64,000 nucleotides of DNA from a virus. The translations under genes and the position numbers were made by a program. Shown piece by piece: positions 52,175 through 60,860 of this stretch; the stretch's first letter is position 1; each line of letters begins with the position of its first letter. The notes below the pieces were generated by a model. The model was not told where the DNA came from. It saw only the letters and a program-made list of their open reading frames with translations, and made no database searches. The stretch covers positions 414,841 through 478,840 of the IMG/VR virus record IMGVR_UViG_3300044957_000763; one strand, 5' to 3'.

Positions 52175-53035
52175 ATGAGCAACATCCGAAACGTATATGG
52201 CATTGACGAGCAAAACGAAGAGTTTCTCGCAGCCGCTATGGACACCCCCGAAGGTCGCGTCGCACTTGCGCAGGCAATGGTTGAGCCCATCAAAACATCT
52301 TTGATGTACCAGGGCGTTGGCCGAAAACTGCTGATGGTTGACGAACTACCGCAGGGTGCCCTTCCTCGCTACGAGCGAGACATCGCAGTTAAGTCTTACG
52401 TAATGAGTAAGCGTGGCTCAGTTCCAACGTCTATCGTTGAAGCTGAAGAGTTGATGGTGCCGGTTCTTGAAATCGCTTGTAACCCAACCGTTAAACTCAA
52501 CGAAATCCGTGCACGACGATTCTACATTGTAGACCGAGCACAGGTTCGTGCGAAGGACTCATTGCAACGACAAGAGGATGCAGAAGTCTTCCGTGTTATT
52601 AACGCGGCTGTACCTGCGGCACACAACATCACGGTTACTGGTTCACTCCAGCCCGAGAACATCAACCTCGCTCTGTCTCTCATTGAGGAACACGAGTTGA
52701 TTGGTGCGAAGATTGTTGTGCACCCTCAGCGCTACAAGGACATCCGAACATGGGGTAAGGAATTCTATGATGAAGCGACAACTCGCGACATCTTGATGAC
52801 CGGTCTCTTCGGCCACCTGTACTCTGCAGACATCCACGTCAGCACAATCGTTCCAAAGAACGCTGTCTACGTACTGGCACCTGCCGCCTTCGTTGGCGCG
52901 ATGCCTGTTCGCCAGGACATCACCGTTCTTCCGAGCGACGACCCTCGACGACTCCGCCTCGGCTGGGTCATCTTCGAGGAACTTGGCTTCGCCGTTATCA
53001 ACGACTACGCCACCGCTCGAATCATCGTTAGCTAA
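52175..53035 (+). CDS. Major capsid protein (HK97-fold candidate)
   Basis: 286 residues, with a strong ribosome site (AGGAG, 10 nt before ATG 52175). N-terminal helix RVALAQAMVEPIKTSLMYQG, then strand-rich E-loop-like part, RRFYIVDRAQVRAKDSLQRQ spine-helix-like segment, ALSLIEEHELIGAKIVVHPQ and AVYVLAPAAFVGAMPVRQDI, an order seen in phage capsid proteins. C-ending codons dominate, unlike the rest of the window, as expected of the most abundant product. The terminator right after it supports a high-output unit. No N-terminal maturation site is obvious. Confidence 0.85.
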   Translation: MSNIRNVYGIDEQNEEFLAAAMDTPEGRVALAQAMVEPIKTSLMYQGVGRKLLMVDELPQGALPRYERDIAVKSYVMSKRGSVPTSIVEAEELMVPVLEIACNPTVKLNEIRARRFYIVDRAQVRAKDSLQRQEDAEVFRVINAAVPAAHNITVTGSLQPENINLALSLIEEHELIGAKIVVHPQRYKDIRTWGKEFYDEATTRDILMTGLFGHLYSADIHVSTIVPKNAVYVLAPAAFVGAMPVRQDITVLPSDDPRRLRLGWVIFEELGFAVINDYATARIIVS

Positions 53036-53054
53036 GGTTAACGCTGAAAGACTT

Positions 53055-53081
53055 ACAAGCCCCGCCATCGGCGGGGCTTGT
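53055..53081. terminator. Strong GC-rich terminator after capsid gene
   Basis: ACAAGCCCCGCC and GGCGGGGCTTGT form a perfect 12-bp stem with a 3-nt loop, followed by TTGTTTGT. It separates the rightward head operon from the leftward gene island. Confidence 0.93.
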
Positions 53082-53187
53082 TTGTTTGTACAAGGTCATG
53101 CAGGTATAAAGATATTCAGAAAATGGAAAGAGACTACGTCAACACAATACGAGAAAATTGCATCAATTACATGCGTAGTTATCTAGG

Positions 53188-53745
53188 TCATGACATCAAG
53201 TAATATTCAGAGACGTCTTGACCCATGGCCGCCTCACACTTGTCAACAATCTGAACGATATAATCAGCGATACTCTTGTGCGCGACCGAAGGCAATTTAG
53301 ACATTTCGCTTAACGTGTATGTCATTTCCTTAAATGACTCCATTCTGCGCTCATCCTGTGCCAATATTTGCTGACCAATTAGCACACCAAACATTTGAGG
53401 GTCTTGAACTCCAAAATCTTTACTGTGATATTTGATAGAGTGAATTGCACGGACTGCATGTAATGCATGCTCGAACTCTGTCAAACACCGAATCAAAGAA
53501 GTGTACAGGGCTGCCAATTCGCCAGTCATTTGAATTTCTCCAGACACCAATACAGGCAACAGACTGTATTGGACTGTTCTAATACACGCACTCATTTCTG
53601 CGTTTGGTTCAAATACCATATTGGATGGCATTTGGTCTGGCGACTCATTGAGTTGTTGTTGAATATTCGACGTGCTATTGTCGATTTTGCTCCGCTCAAT
53701 TTCGTTAATATCGTCTGGAATACTGGCCTTGCGGAATCGTCTCAT
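53188..53745 (-). CDS. Hypothetical protein, minus-strand island
   Basis: 185 residues, helical, with a polar N-terminus and core helices (ELAALYTSLIRCLTEFEHAL, HKSIADYIVQIVDKCEAAMG). It starts 4 nt inside the upstream gene's end, so it is the last gene of the leftward operon. No family recognised. It ends about 100 nt from the capsid terminator on the opposite strand. Confidence 0.72.
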   Translation of the reverse strand: MRRFRKASIPDDINEIERSKIDNSTSNIQQQLNESPDQMPSNMVFEPNAEMSACIRTVQYSLLPVLVSGEIQMTGELAALYTSLIRCLTEFEHALHAVRAIHSIKYHSKDFGVQDPQMFGVLIGQQILAQDERRMESFKEMTYTLSEMSKLPSVAHKSIADYIVQIVDKCEAAMGQDVSEYYLMS

Positions 53746-54098
53746 TGTAGCGTCAATAGATACTTGAGTTTATTCATTGCAGCAAGCATCTCATCCCTAA
53801 GATTTAGTAAGTCTGAATCAGACTGCTCGAATACGTTGTTGAACTCTATCAGATATTCAATGCAGTGACCTATGAATTCGATAGGTTCAACATTGACAGA
53901 AAGCGATATGTTCAATTTGTCTTCGCGGATTCTGCCTTGGGATTTGCCTAAATACACTTCAACAAACTCATCAACAAGTTCATCTAGTGCCTCATAGGTT
54001 TTTCCAAACGCTTCGTGTTGCGCGAAACTTTGGGTCTGCCAGTGGAACACGCGAATTTGTTGTTGAATCGTGATTAGATTTCCAATTAGCTGACTCAT
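53742..54098 (-). CDS. DUF5856-like (ferritin-like helical) protein
   Basis: 118 residues. IRVFHWQTQSFAQHEAFGKT then YEALDELVDEFVEVYLGKSQ resembles the phage family DUF5856 (xxxFHWxTxSYxxHxALxxxYxxLDxLxDxFxExYxG), thought to be ferritin/Dps-like four-helix bundles. His and Glu/Asp residues could bind metal. Role unknown. It lies in the leftward operon; TATACT abuts its ATG and no Shine-Dalgarno sequence is clear. Confidence 0.65.
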   Translation of the reverse strand: MSQLIGNLITIQQQIRVFHWQTQSFAQHEAFGKTYEALDELVDEFVEVYLGKSQGRIREDKLNISLSVNVEPIEFIGHCIEYLIEFNNVFEQSDSDLLNLRDEMLAAMNKLKYLLTLQ

Positions 54099-54162
54099 AG
54101 TATATTGTTAGTCATGAATTCAGCTATGTCCTTTTATTGGAGAATAAGTTCTTAATAGCTTG

Positions 54163-54432
54163 TTAGCCTTCGGTAGTGCTTGTGTGTGTGGTCTGAACAT
54201 TGGGCAAAAATATAATCTTGCCTGATTGTGGGTCAAATTCTGGCATCTCGCTTTCTTCCAATCCAAATGGGTCTACATAATATGCTTTGAAACCATCTGT
54301 CAGCTTTTTCTCAAAAAACTGTTTGGCGCGGTCTACATCATATTCATCACCGATGTTAAACTCAAATAAAGTGTCTCTACTCTCATTCAATTCGCGCATA
54401 ATCAGCCTACTGGTCACCTGTATGGATTCCAT
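54163..54432 (-). CDS. Small hypothetical protein
   Basis: 89 residues from ATG 54432. The frame is open to a TTG at 54459, which would overlap the exonuclease gene by 22 nt. A canonical extended -10 (TGCTATAAT, minus strand, 54445-54437) lies just before ATG 54432, so the message may begin near this ATG, or translation may use the ATG at 54399 (MRELNES). Acidic alpha/beta sequence (VDRAKQFFEKKLTDGFKAYY). No family recognised. Confidence 0.55.
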   Translation of the reverse strand: MESIQVTSRLIMRELNESRDTLFEFNIGDEYDVDRAKQFFEKKLTDGFKAYYVDPFGLEESEMPEFDPQSGKIIFLPNVQTTHTSTTEG

Positions 54433-54436
54433 ACAT

Positions 54437-54445
54437 ATTATAGCA
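54437..54445 (-). promoter_or_regulatory. Extended -10 promoter element (TGCTATAAT)
   Basis: TGCTATAAT read on the minus strand is a perfect bacterial extended -10 sequence and overlaps the last codons of the exonuclease gene. It would drive the three leftward genes below it independently of the exonuclease. Its host-like form contrasts with the phage TGTATAA boxes. Confidence 0.55.
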
Positions 54446-54998
54446 TAAGTTGGCGCCAATCAGATGCAAACATAGCCCCAAGTAACCCAGCGGTATTCCA
54501 CGCGTCCCAGTCTGCACTGTGCTCTTGGCCCTCCCATACTAGCCCGAAAGCCTCTACAGCGCGTCGAAGACCTATATTTTTGTAGCTATTAAACGCCAAC
54601 TTTGTTAACGTTGCAACATCAATACACTCGTCAGACAGAAACATTTCGCAGTTTGCAAATTCGCATTCCTTTTTTACACATGCCCAGTCGTCTCCGTACA
54701 CAGCAGTAGCGTACTGCTTCATACCCATATTTGTCATACGAGCAGCAGTGGTTGCAAGCGACTGGCCACGGCGGAGAAGTGCCGGTGTAATACCAGTCAG
54801 GTCTGTACAATACGCACTGATGGTAGAGTTCTCTGGCTTGACGTACAATGCATCACGACCAGAGCGCTCGCCTGTTTTTGGGTTCAAAAAACACCATCCA
54901 ATTTGAATGATTTCAGGAAACATTCCATCTGGAGATGGCCCGTCCCAGCAAGTGAGTTCTAGGTCGAATACCAGCATTTTATCGGCACGACGAATCAT
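54438..54998 (-). CDS. DnaQ-like 3'-5' exonuclease (DEDDh), possible epsilon
   Basis: 186 residues from ATG 54998 (a TTG at 55034 would add 12). ExoI LVFDLELTCWDG supplies Asp and Glu; EIIQIG follows. ExoII region CTDLTGITPALL holds the Asp; ExoIII EHSADWDAWNTAGLL supplies His and Asp. This matches the DEDDh proofreading or RNase T-like exonucleases. With phage-encoded alpha, clamp and loader, a proofreading epsilon role is attractive, although it is encoded ~50 kb away in a leftward island. No clamp-binding motif is evident. Confidence 0.85.
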   Translation of the reverse strand: MIRRADKMLVFDLELTCWDGPSPDGMFPEIIQIGWCFLNPKTGERSGRDALYVKPENSTISAYCTDLTGITPALLRRGQSLATTAARMTNMGMKQYATAVYGDDWACVKKECEFANCEMFLSDECIDVATLTKLAFNSYKNIGLRRAVEAFGLVWEGQEHSADWDAWNTAGLLGAMFASDWRQLML

Positions 54999-55056
54999 TT
55001 TATTAAGATACCAGAAGGTGCGACAACAATGCAACCCTAAATAAAAAAACAGAGCT

Positions 55057-55062
55057 TATACT
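55057..55062 (+). promoter_or_regulatory. Possible promoter of the tail gene run
   Basis: TATACT, preceded by T, lies in the short divergent gap (55035-55076) between the leftward island and the rightward tail genes, 20 nt before ATG 55077. CGAGG at 55063-55067 is the ribosome site. Support is position and motif only. Confidence 0.35.
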
Positions 55063-55076
55063 CGAGGCAATACAAC

Positions 55077-55472
55077 ATGGCAAACACTCTTTATGACAAA
55101 GGACGCGAAGCATTTCTAGCCGGCGATGCTGACTGGGATGCCAACACTATTAAGGTGAGCTTATTAAGCTCTTCTTACTCTTTTTCTCAAGCACATGACT
55201 TTTTTAACGACATTACTGGCGTTGTGGCCACGTCATCTGCACTTGCAAGCAAGACGGTAACTGACGGGGTAGCCGATGCTGCGGATATTACTTTTTCTGC
55301 TGTTAGCGGTTCTCAAGTTACTCAATTTATCATATGGGCAGATACTGGAACTCCAAGTACTAGTCGACTGCTGGTGTATTTTGATTCTGCAACCAACTTG
55401 CCGGTGACACCAAATGGTGGCGACATTACTATTCAGTGGTCAAACGGCTCAGATAAAATCTTCAAACTTTAA
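55077..55472 (+). CDS. Tail-associated protein of common phage family
   Basis: 131 residues. NTLYDKGREAFLAGDADWDA, then SSALASKTVTDGVADAADIT and LPVTPNGGDITIQWSNGSDK match a family often found in tail or fibre clusters of diverse phages (MANxLYDKGRxxFLxGxIDWDxDTIKVxLL), sometimes called structural protein. Beta-rich. CGAGG precedes the ATG. It opens the rightward tail/appendage operon. Confidence 0.85.
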   Translation: MANTLYDKGREAFLAGDADWDANTIKVSLLSSSYSFSQAHDFFNDITGVVATSSALASKTVTDGVADAADITFSAVSGSQVTQFIIWADTGTPSTSRLLVYFDSATNLPVTPNGGDITIQWSNGSDKIFKL

Positions 55473-55482
55473 GGTGAAACAT

Positions 55483-55758
55483 ATGGCAGACTATAGTAAT
55501 TGGACAATGGAGCAAATTTTAGAGCTTAAGCGCAGCAAAGAGATTGAGGCGCAGGCATTGCGTGAAGAGATTCGCGCGCTTGCTCGAGCAGAAGAAAGAA
55601 TTGTAAGATACGAGGAACTAAGGCGTCGTATGGGAGACACGGTTACACCCGAAGACCTTGAAATGCTCTCGGAAATAATCAACACTCCTTCTGGACAAAG
55701 CGTCAGCGTTGATGGTGTTGGCTCCTCTGAGTCAATTGGAGAACCAGGTAAGGATTAA
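55483..55758 (+). CDS. Small coiled-coil protein
   Basis: 91 residues. Residues 7-50 are one amphipathic helix (MEQILELKRSKEIEAQALRE, ALARAEERIVRYEELRRRMG), a likely coiled coil, followed by a Ser/Gly-rich tail. ATG 55483 is chosen over the upstream ATG 55414, which lies inside the previous gene; AAGGTGA lies ~6 nt before it. A tail chaperone-like or adaptor role is possible but unsupported. Confidence 0.65.
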   Translation: MADYSNWTMEQILELKRSKEIEAQALREEIRALARAEERIVRYEELRRRMGDTVTPEDLEMLSEIINTPSGQSVSVDGVGSSESIGEPGKD

Positions 55759-55761
55759 AGC

Positions 55762-55956
55762 ATGTTAGCTATTCATGCGGACACATTGGTAGAAACTGGT
55801 GGTGTACGGTATTACACAATCACAGGCGGTGATTACGAAGATACCGACTTAGTAGAGGTGTATCGAGAAGGCGATGAACAAAAAACATCAATTGGTGCTT
55901 TTCATGCACACTATATTGTACACGGATATCACATCGGAGAAACACCAACAGACTAA
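55762..55956 (+). CDS. Small hypothetical beta protein
   Basis: 64 residues, predicted mostly beta (GGVRYYTITGGDYEDTDLVE, FHAHYIVHGYHIGE). ATG 4 nt after the previous stop. No family recognised. Gene spacing suggests cotranslation with the appendage genes. Confidence 0.6.
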   Translation: MLAIHADTLVETGGVRYYTITGGDYEDTDLVEVYREGDEQKTSIGAFHAHYIVHGYHIGETPTD

Positions 55957-55968
55957 AGAGAGAGCAAT

Positions 55969-58407
55969 ATGGCTAGAGTTTCAGTAGAGCACAGATTTAC
56001 GGGAACCACGGGTCCAATTGATAGTTTATCTGCTCCAACAGTTAGTGTTACAAATATTGGTGTAACGGGTGCTACCACTTATGGATATAGGGTTTCTGCC
56101 ATTAATAGTGTCGGTGAAACCCTCGCTTCTAGTACAGTTACCACAACTACAGGTAACGCTGCTTTAACTGGCTCGAACTTTAACCGCATCTCTTGGACAC
56201 GTGTTCTCGGGGCAACCGGATACAAAGTTTATGGCAGAACTGCCAGTAGTGAGTTGCTGATGGCGACTCTTACTACTGCTAATCATTATGATGACACAGG
56301 CGCTGTCTCCCCTTCTGGTGCTTTACCCTCCACAAACACTACTGGTTATTCGTCAACGCGCACATCTATTGGCACTTTAATGAAACAGCAGACTGGTTCT
56401 GCTGATATTGACAAGTGGATTGGGCCGATGCCTGTTGGCATCAGCCGTCCGATGGAGGGCAGTACGGCTATTCCTGGTATTATGCCCCACGTCATTCGTT
56501 GGAGTACGGATATTGACTGGTTGTTTTTGGTTGATAATGCCGCCGCCACCACGAGCCGAAGAATTATTTTCTATGTCTATAACCGCGCAACCAATGTATT
56601 GGCATGGGAGGGGTTTATCACTGTCACTCACCCGTCTCTCACGAACGCCACGGTTCGTGGATTTAAGATGACATATGATACCTATACCACTGGTACTGCC
56701 AGTGCATCTGGTACATCAGTTACCGGAAGTGGAACAGCTTGGTCTGCCAACCGTATTGCTGTTGGTAGTCGTATAGGTTTTGGTTCGACAGACCCCAATT
56801 TTATCACTCGATGGTATGAAATTTCCGCAATTGGTAGCGACACGGGTATTACTCTTGCCGCTGCGGTGGATGCAACTGTTGCTGCAAACACCCCTTATGT
56901 AATTGAGGAGTTACGTGCTGTCATGGCACAAACAAACAGCACTGCTGCCTCTGGCGGACTTTTTGTTGCAAAAGGCTTAAGACCAGAGTTATTCATTACT
57001 TCTGGCACAACAATTGCCGCAGCAACCACTACTGACAGCCAACGCGCTTGTTATTGGCTTGCAGATGCGGCATCTGTTCTTAACCAAACTTCTCTTGGAT
57101 TAGCACTTCAAGCAAAAACATCATACACAGACCAAAATGTGTATGTGTTAGATGGGACTACTTCTTGTAGGGTTTATGTTTATAACATTCGCGCCGCGCT
57201 GTCGGGTTTGGCGTCAGGAAAATCAACATCTGCTATTAGATATTGGACAGGTACGCAGACCTTAACAGGTACTGCAAGTCAGGTGAATAATGCAAGGTTA
57301 GCAACTCTGAACCACGGACCTGGTGCTGGTGTTGAATGTTTGTATTTTAGCACAACCACACGTATTTATAGGGCTAGATTAACAGATATTGTTAACTTGT
57401 CTACTGTGTGGGTAGCCGACTGCATGGTTGAAATTCCACCTGGCAGCACGAACACGACTGCTTCTGCCAGCGTTATGAACACACCAGACTACATTGACAA
57501 TCTTGATAGATTGATTATTTCTAGTACAGGCGGTACTGCATCAAGACATTATGTAACTAGATATCAAACCAATGTAGAACAGTTCGATTTGATTTGGGGA
57601 GTTGATACTAGACAGCTTGACTCAACACTGGCCGATGTCAACGCGCCCATTTTGCCAGGTAACATCTTAGCTACCCCATTTACATTTTGGACTGAAAGTG
57701 GTTTAACATATATTGCTAGAGTGGGCGCTGCTACCACCTCAAACCATGTCTATGTGGTGCCATTCGGCGCTCACTGGGGGTTGCAAACCAACCAAAGAGT
57801 AATTACTCCAGAAATTAGCACACCAAACTGTGTATCATATCATAGAGCGTGCATGTCTTTTGTTAGAAAAGTAGGTGCTGATAAGTTTTCAGTATCACCC
57901 GAATCTATCAAAATGTATTATAGAACTAATGGTATCACTGATAATACTGGTACATGGTATGAGTTGGATGATTATGCAAGTTTATCAGGTGTAGCCCCCA
58001 GTTCAAGCATTCAGTTTATGTTTGAATTCAAAACTATTGGTACTTTTTGTTTACCAGGAAGGCTTTTGGATTGCGAGGTTATGTACGAAACGGAAGATAC
58101 TCTTCCATCTCATCTTCAATGGAATTTTGCAGATTCTAATAACTCAAATGGAACGATTGGTTTTATTCAAAAATCAACCTATGGTAGTGTTCCAAATTTG
58201 CAAATTGACTACTATCGAGCAGATAATGACATTAATCTTCTAACACAAGCCAGCACAGGTACCACAAATGGTACTTTTGAATATTGGACAGGAGCGGCAT
58301 GGGCGGCTGGTTTGGGTTCTGATGCGGTTGGACAAAGACGTAGATTCGTTCCGTCTGCCGGACTGCCAGCAAGCACAAATGTTTACGCGAAAATACAGGT
58401 GATTTAA
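55969..58407 (+). CDS. Appendage protein, paralogue 1 of 3
   Basis: 812 residues, beta-rich with many Thr, Ser, Gly and Asn. N-terminal ~100 residues look like a fibronectin type III-like module (SVTNIGVTGATTYGYRVSAI, then WTRVLGATGYKVYGRT). The middle (GSRIGFGSTDPNFITRWYEI, FVAKGLRP) and C-terminus (HLQWNFADSNNSNGTIGFIQ, NLQIDYYR, FEYWTGAAW) are shared with the next two proteins. Likely trimeric fibre, spike or baseplate protein. It ends with a one-base overlap with the next gene. Confidence 0.8.
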   Translation: MARVSVEHRFTGTTGPIDSLSAPTVSVTNIGVTGATTYGYRVSAINSVGETLASSTVTTTTGNAALTGSNFNRISWTRVLGATGYKVYGRTASSELLMATLTTANHYDDTGAVSPSGALPSTNTTGYSSTRTSIGTLMKQQTGSADIDKWIGPMPVGISRPMEGSTAIPGIMPHVIRWSTDIDWLFLVDNAAATTSRRIIFYVYNRATNVLAWEGFITVTHPSLTNATVRGFKMTYDTYTTGTASASGTSVTGSGTAWSANRIAVGSRIGFGSTDPNFITRWYEISAIGSDTGITLAAAVDATVAANTPYVIEELRAVMAQTNSTAASGGLFVAKGLRPELFITSGTTIAAATTTDSQRACYWLADAASVLNQTSLGLALQAKTSYTDQNVYVLDGTTSCRVYVYNIRAALSGLASGKSTSAIRYWTGTQTLTGTASQVNNARLATLNHGPGAGVECLYFSTTTRIYRARLTDIVNLSTVWVADCMVEIPPGSTNTTASASVMNTPDYIDNLDRLIISSTGGTASRHYVTRYQTNVEQFDLIWGVDTRQLDSTLADVNAPILPGNILATPFTFWTESGLTYIARVGAATTSNHVYVVPFGAHWGLQTNQRVITPEISTPNCVSYHRACMSFVRKVGADKFSVSPESIKMYYRTNGITDNTGTWYELDDYASLSGVAPSSSIQFMFEFKTIGTFCLPGRLLDCEVMYETEDTLPSHLQWNFADSNNSNGTIGFIQKSTYGSVPNLQIDYYRADNDINLLTQASTGTTNGTFEYWTGAAWAAGLGSDAVGQRRRFVPSAGLPASTNVYAKIQVI

Positions 58408-60860
58408 TGAGCAAGGTGGTAGTAGAATCGTTATTCAATACCGCATCTAGAGTGCCTATTAACACCATAGGCACTCCATCTGGTGTAGTTGTCACAAACG
58501 TTGGCACTACTGGTGGCACAACATATGGTTATCGTATTTCTGCGGTTAATAACGCAGGTGAAACACTCGCGTCTTCAAGCACAGCCACCGCTACTGGCAA
58601 TGCGGCTTTAACGACATCTAACTTTAATCGCATCACTTGGAATAGGGTGGTGGAGGCTTCATCTTATAAAATTTACGGACGAACCAATGGTGCCGAATTA
58701 TATATGACTTCCACCACTGGACTTCATTTTGATGACACAGGTGCTATTTCTCCGTCAGGCGCTCTTCCCGGTTCTGATACCTCAGAATACGATTCAACAA
58801 AAGTGTCTATAGGCACAGCAATGAAATATGTTGCAGACGGAGGCATTGGTCCTTGGCCTGTCGCCATATCGCGTCCAGGCGAAACAAGCACGGTAGTTCC
58901 GGTTAACATGGTGCATGCAGTGACTTGGAGTGGAGACATCGACTGGATTTTTGCGGCCGATGCTGCTTCCGCCGCTGCTACTCGCAGAGTTGTAATGTAC
59001 GAATTCAACAAACGAACTGGTATTTTAATCTGGAAAGGATTTATTACGCTTACGTATCCGCCTAACACTAACCACACCATTCGAGGAATAGCCGCAGGAT
59101 ATGATGTTTACACCACAGGTAGCGTGGCAGTTTCGGGTACTGCAGTTACTGGCACTGGTACTACGTGGTTAGCCGACAGATTAGCGGTAGGTTCTCGTAT
59201 AGGCTTTGGCTCGACAGACCCATCTCAAATCACTCGATGGTATGAAATTTCCGCAATTGGTAGTGACACAAGTATTACTCTTGCTGTGACAGTGGATGCA
59301 ACTATTTCCGCTGGCTCTGCATATTGTATCGAAGACCTACGTATTTATACCGCAACCACTAATGCCACTGCCGCAAATGGAGGGCTGTTTGTGGCAAAAG
59401 GCTTAAGAGCAGAAATTTTTTCATTTGCGGGCACAACAATCACCAACGCAGTGTCGACAGACAATATCCGAGCGGTGATGTGGCTTGCTGATGCCTCAGT
59501 CGTAACTAACACTACCGCTTGTGGTGCGGTGCTGGTGGGAAAGAGTAGTTGGACATCCCAATTTTTATATGTGTTGAATGGTGGCGGTACTACAACAGCT
59601 AGATTTTTCAAGTACAACGTTCGAGCAGCATTAACTTTGGCTAGTGGAAAAGACACGACATCATTAAACTTGCAAACTGGAAACCAAGCAGTCAGTAACA
59701 ACTTGCAACAATTAGGCAGCACTGTTATAGCTACAACATCTCACGGTCCAGGAAGTGGTGCAGAGTGTATTTATTTCACAACTACGACCAGGGTACATCG
59801 TGCAGCAACCAGTGGTATTACAGCAGCAAGTACAACATTTATAAACGACAACATGACCGAGGTGCCACCAGGTGGCACAAACACATATGCCGCTACAAAT
59901 GCGCTACAGGGCATAGACTATATTCCTGGTATTGACAGGTTCGCTATATACACCACCAACACAGGCTCCACAAGACATTATGTTACTCAATATCAAACGG
60001 GCGGCAGTAACTACGATAGCATTTTTTGCGTAGATACCAAGCAAGTTGACCAGACATTAGCGAATCCAGAAATAGCACCACCATCCATTGTGAATAATAC
60101 AACATCGGGTCTTACTGTTACATCTTTTTCGCTCTACAATACGACCTATTTGATTAGAGGAAGTGCTACTGCTAATATTTGCTGGTTGCACGCTTGTAAT
60201 TTTGGTTCAGATTACACATTCTCAAGCATTACAGGCAATGACCAGTCTATTATAACTCCAGAAATGACATGCACTGATAATGTCATGTTTTATCGCGTTT
60301 ATGTAAACTATTTGCGAACACATGGTTCGGACAGGTATAATCATTATCCAGTAGAACCATATAAAATTTGGTATCGTACATCTGGTATTTCTGACAACAG
60401 TGGTGGTTGGACCGTTGTTCCAACTGGTGGTGTTTTAACTGCGGTTACTCCCACTTCATCAATACAATTTAGAATCAGATTCAAAACTATTGGCACTCAC
60501 TCGTTGCCAACTAGAATTTATAATGTATGTGTAGTGTACGAAAATTCTATAGATATTCCGGCACATCTAAAATGGAACTTCAATGATACGAATAATTCGA
60601 GCGGAAACGTCGGTTTTATTCAATGTTGTTATTATGGAAGTGTGCCAAATTTACAAATCGACTATTATCGGTCAGATACTGATGCCAATGTGTTGTCTCA
60701 AGCAAGCACGAGCAGTACAAATGGTGTTTTTGAGTATTGGGATGGCAGTACGTGGACATCTGGTTTGGGAACTGATACAATAGATATTAGACGAAGGTTT
60801 CGACCAACTGCGTCCCTGCCATCAGGTGTTAATTTATATACGAGGCTAAAGGTAATCTAA
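58407..60860 (+). CDS. Appendage protein, paralogue 2 of 3
   Basis: 817 residues, colinear with the products at 55969 and 60860. Same N-terminal module (VTNVGTTGGTTYGYRISAVN), the same WxxxRLAVGSRIGFGSTDP segment and the same C-terminal HLKWNFNDTNN and FIQCCYYGSVPNLQIDYYRS pattern. Divergence is greatest in residues ~480-640, where receptor or partner contact may differ. AGGTGA precedes the ATG, which overlaps the previous stop by one base. Confidence 0.8.
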   Translation: MSKVVVESLFNTASRVPINTIGTPSGVVVTNVGTTGGTTYGYRISAVNNAGETLASSSTATATGNAALTTSNFNRITWNRVVEASSYKIYGRTNGAELYMTSTTGLHFDDTGAISPSGALPGSDTSEYDSTKVSIGTAMKYVADGGIGPWPVAISRPGETSTVVPVNMVHAVTWSGDIDWIFAADAASAAATRRVVMYEFNKRTGILIWKGFITLTYPPNTNHTIRGIAAGYDVYTTGSVAVSGTAVTGTGTTWLADRLAVGSRIGFGSTDPSQITRWYEISAIGSDTSITLAVTVDATISAGSAYCIEDLRIYTATTNATAANGGLFVAKGLRAEIFSFAGTTITNAVSTDNIRAVMWLADASVVTNTTACGAVLVGKSSWTSQFLYVLNGGGTTTARFFKYNVRAALTLASGKDTTSLNLQTGNQAVSNNLQQLGSTVIATTSHGPGSGAECIYFTTTTRVHRAATSGITAASTTFINDNMTEVPPGGTNTYAATNALQGIDYIPGIDRFAIYTTNTGSTRHYVTQYQTGGSNYDSIFCVDTKQVDQTLANPEIAPPSIVNNTTSGLTVTSFSLYNTTYLIRGSATANICWLHACNFGSDYTFSSITGNDQSIITPEMTCTDNVMFYRVYVNYLRTHGSDRYNHYPVEPYKIWYRTSGISDNSGGWTVVPTGGVLTAVTPTSSIQFRIRFKTIGTHSLPTRIYNVCVVYENSIDIPAHLKWNFNDTNNSSGNVGFIQCCYYGSVPNLQIDYYRSDTDANVLSQASTSSTNGVFEYWDGSTWTSGLGTDTIDIRRRFRPTASLPSGVNLYTRLKVI

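Noticed and set aside
53123-53203. 26-codon plus-strand frame after the capsid terminator
   Set aside because: A TATAAAGA precedes it, but it is very short, overlaps the end of the minus-strand gene and lacks a ribosome site.
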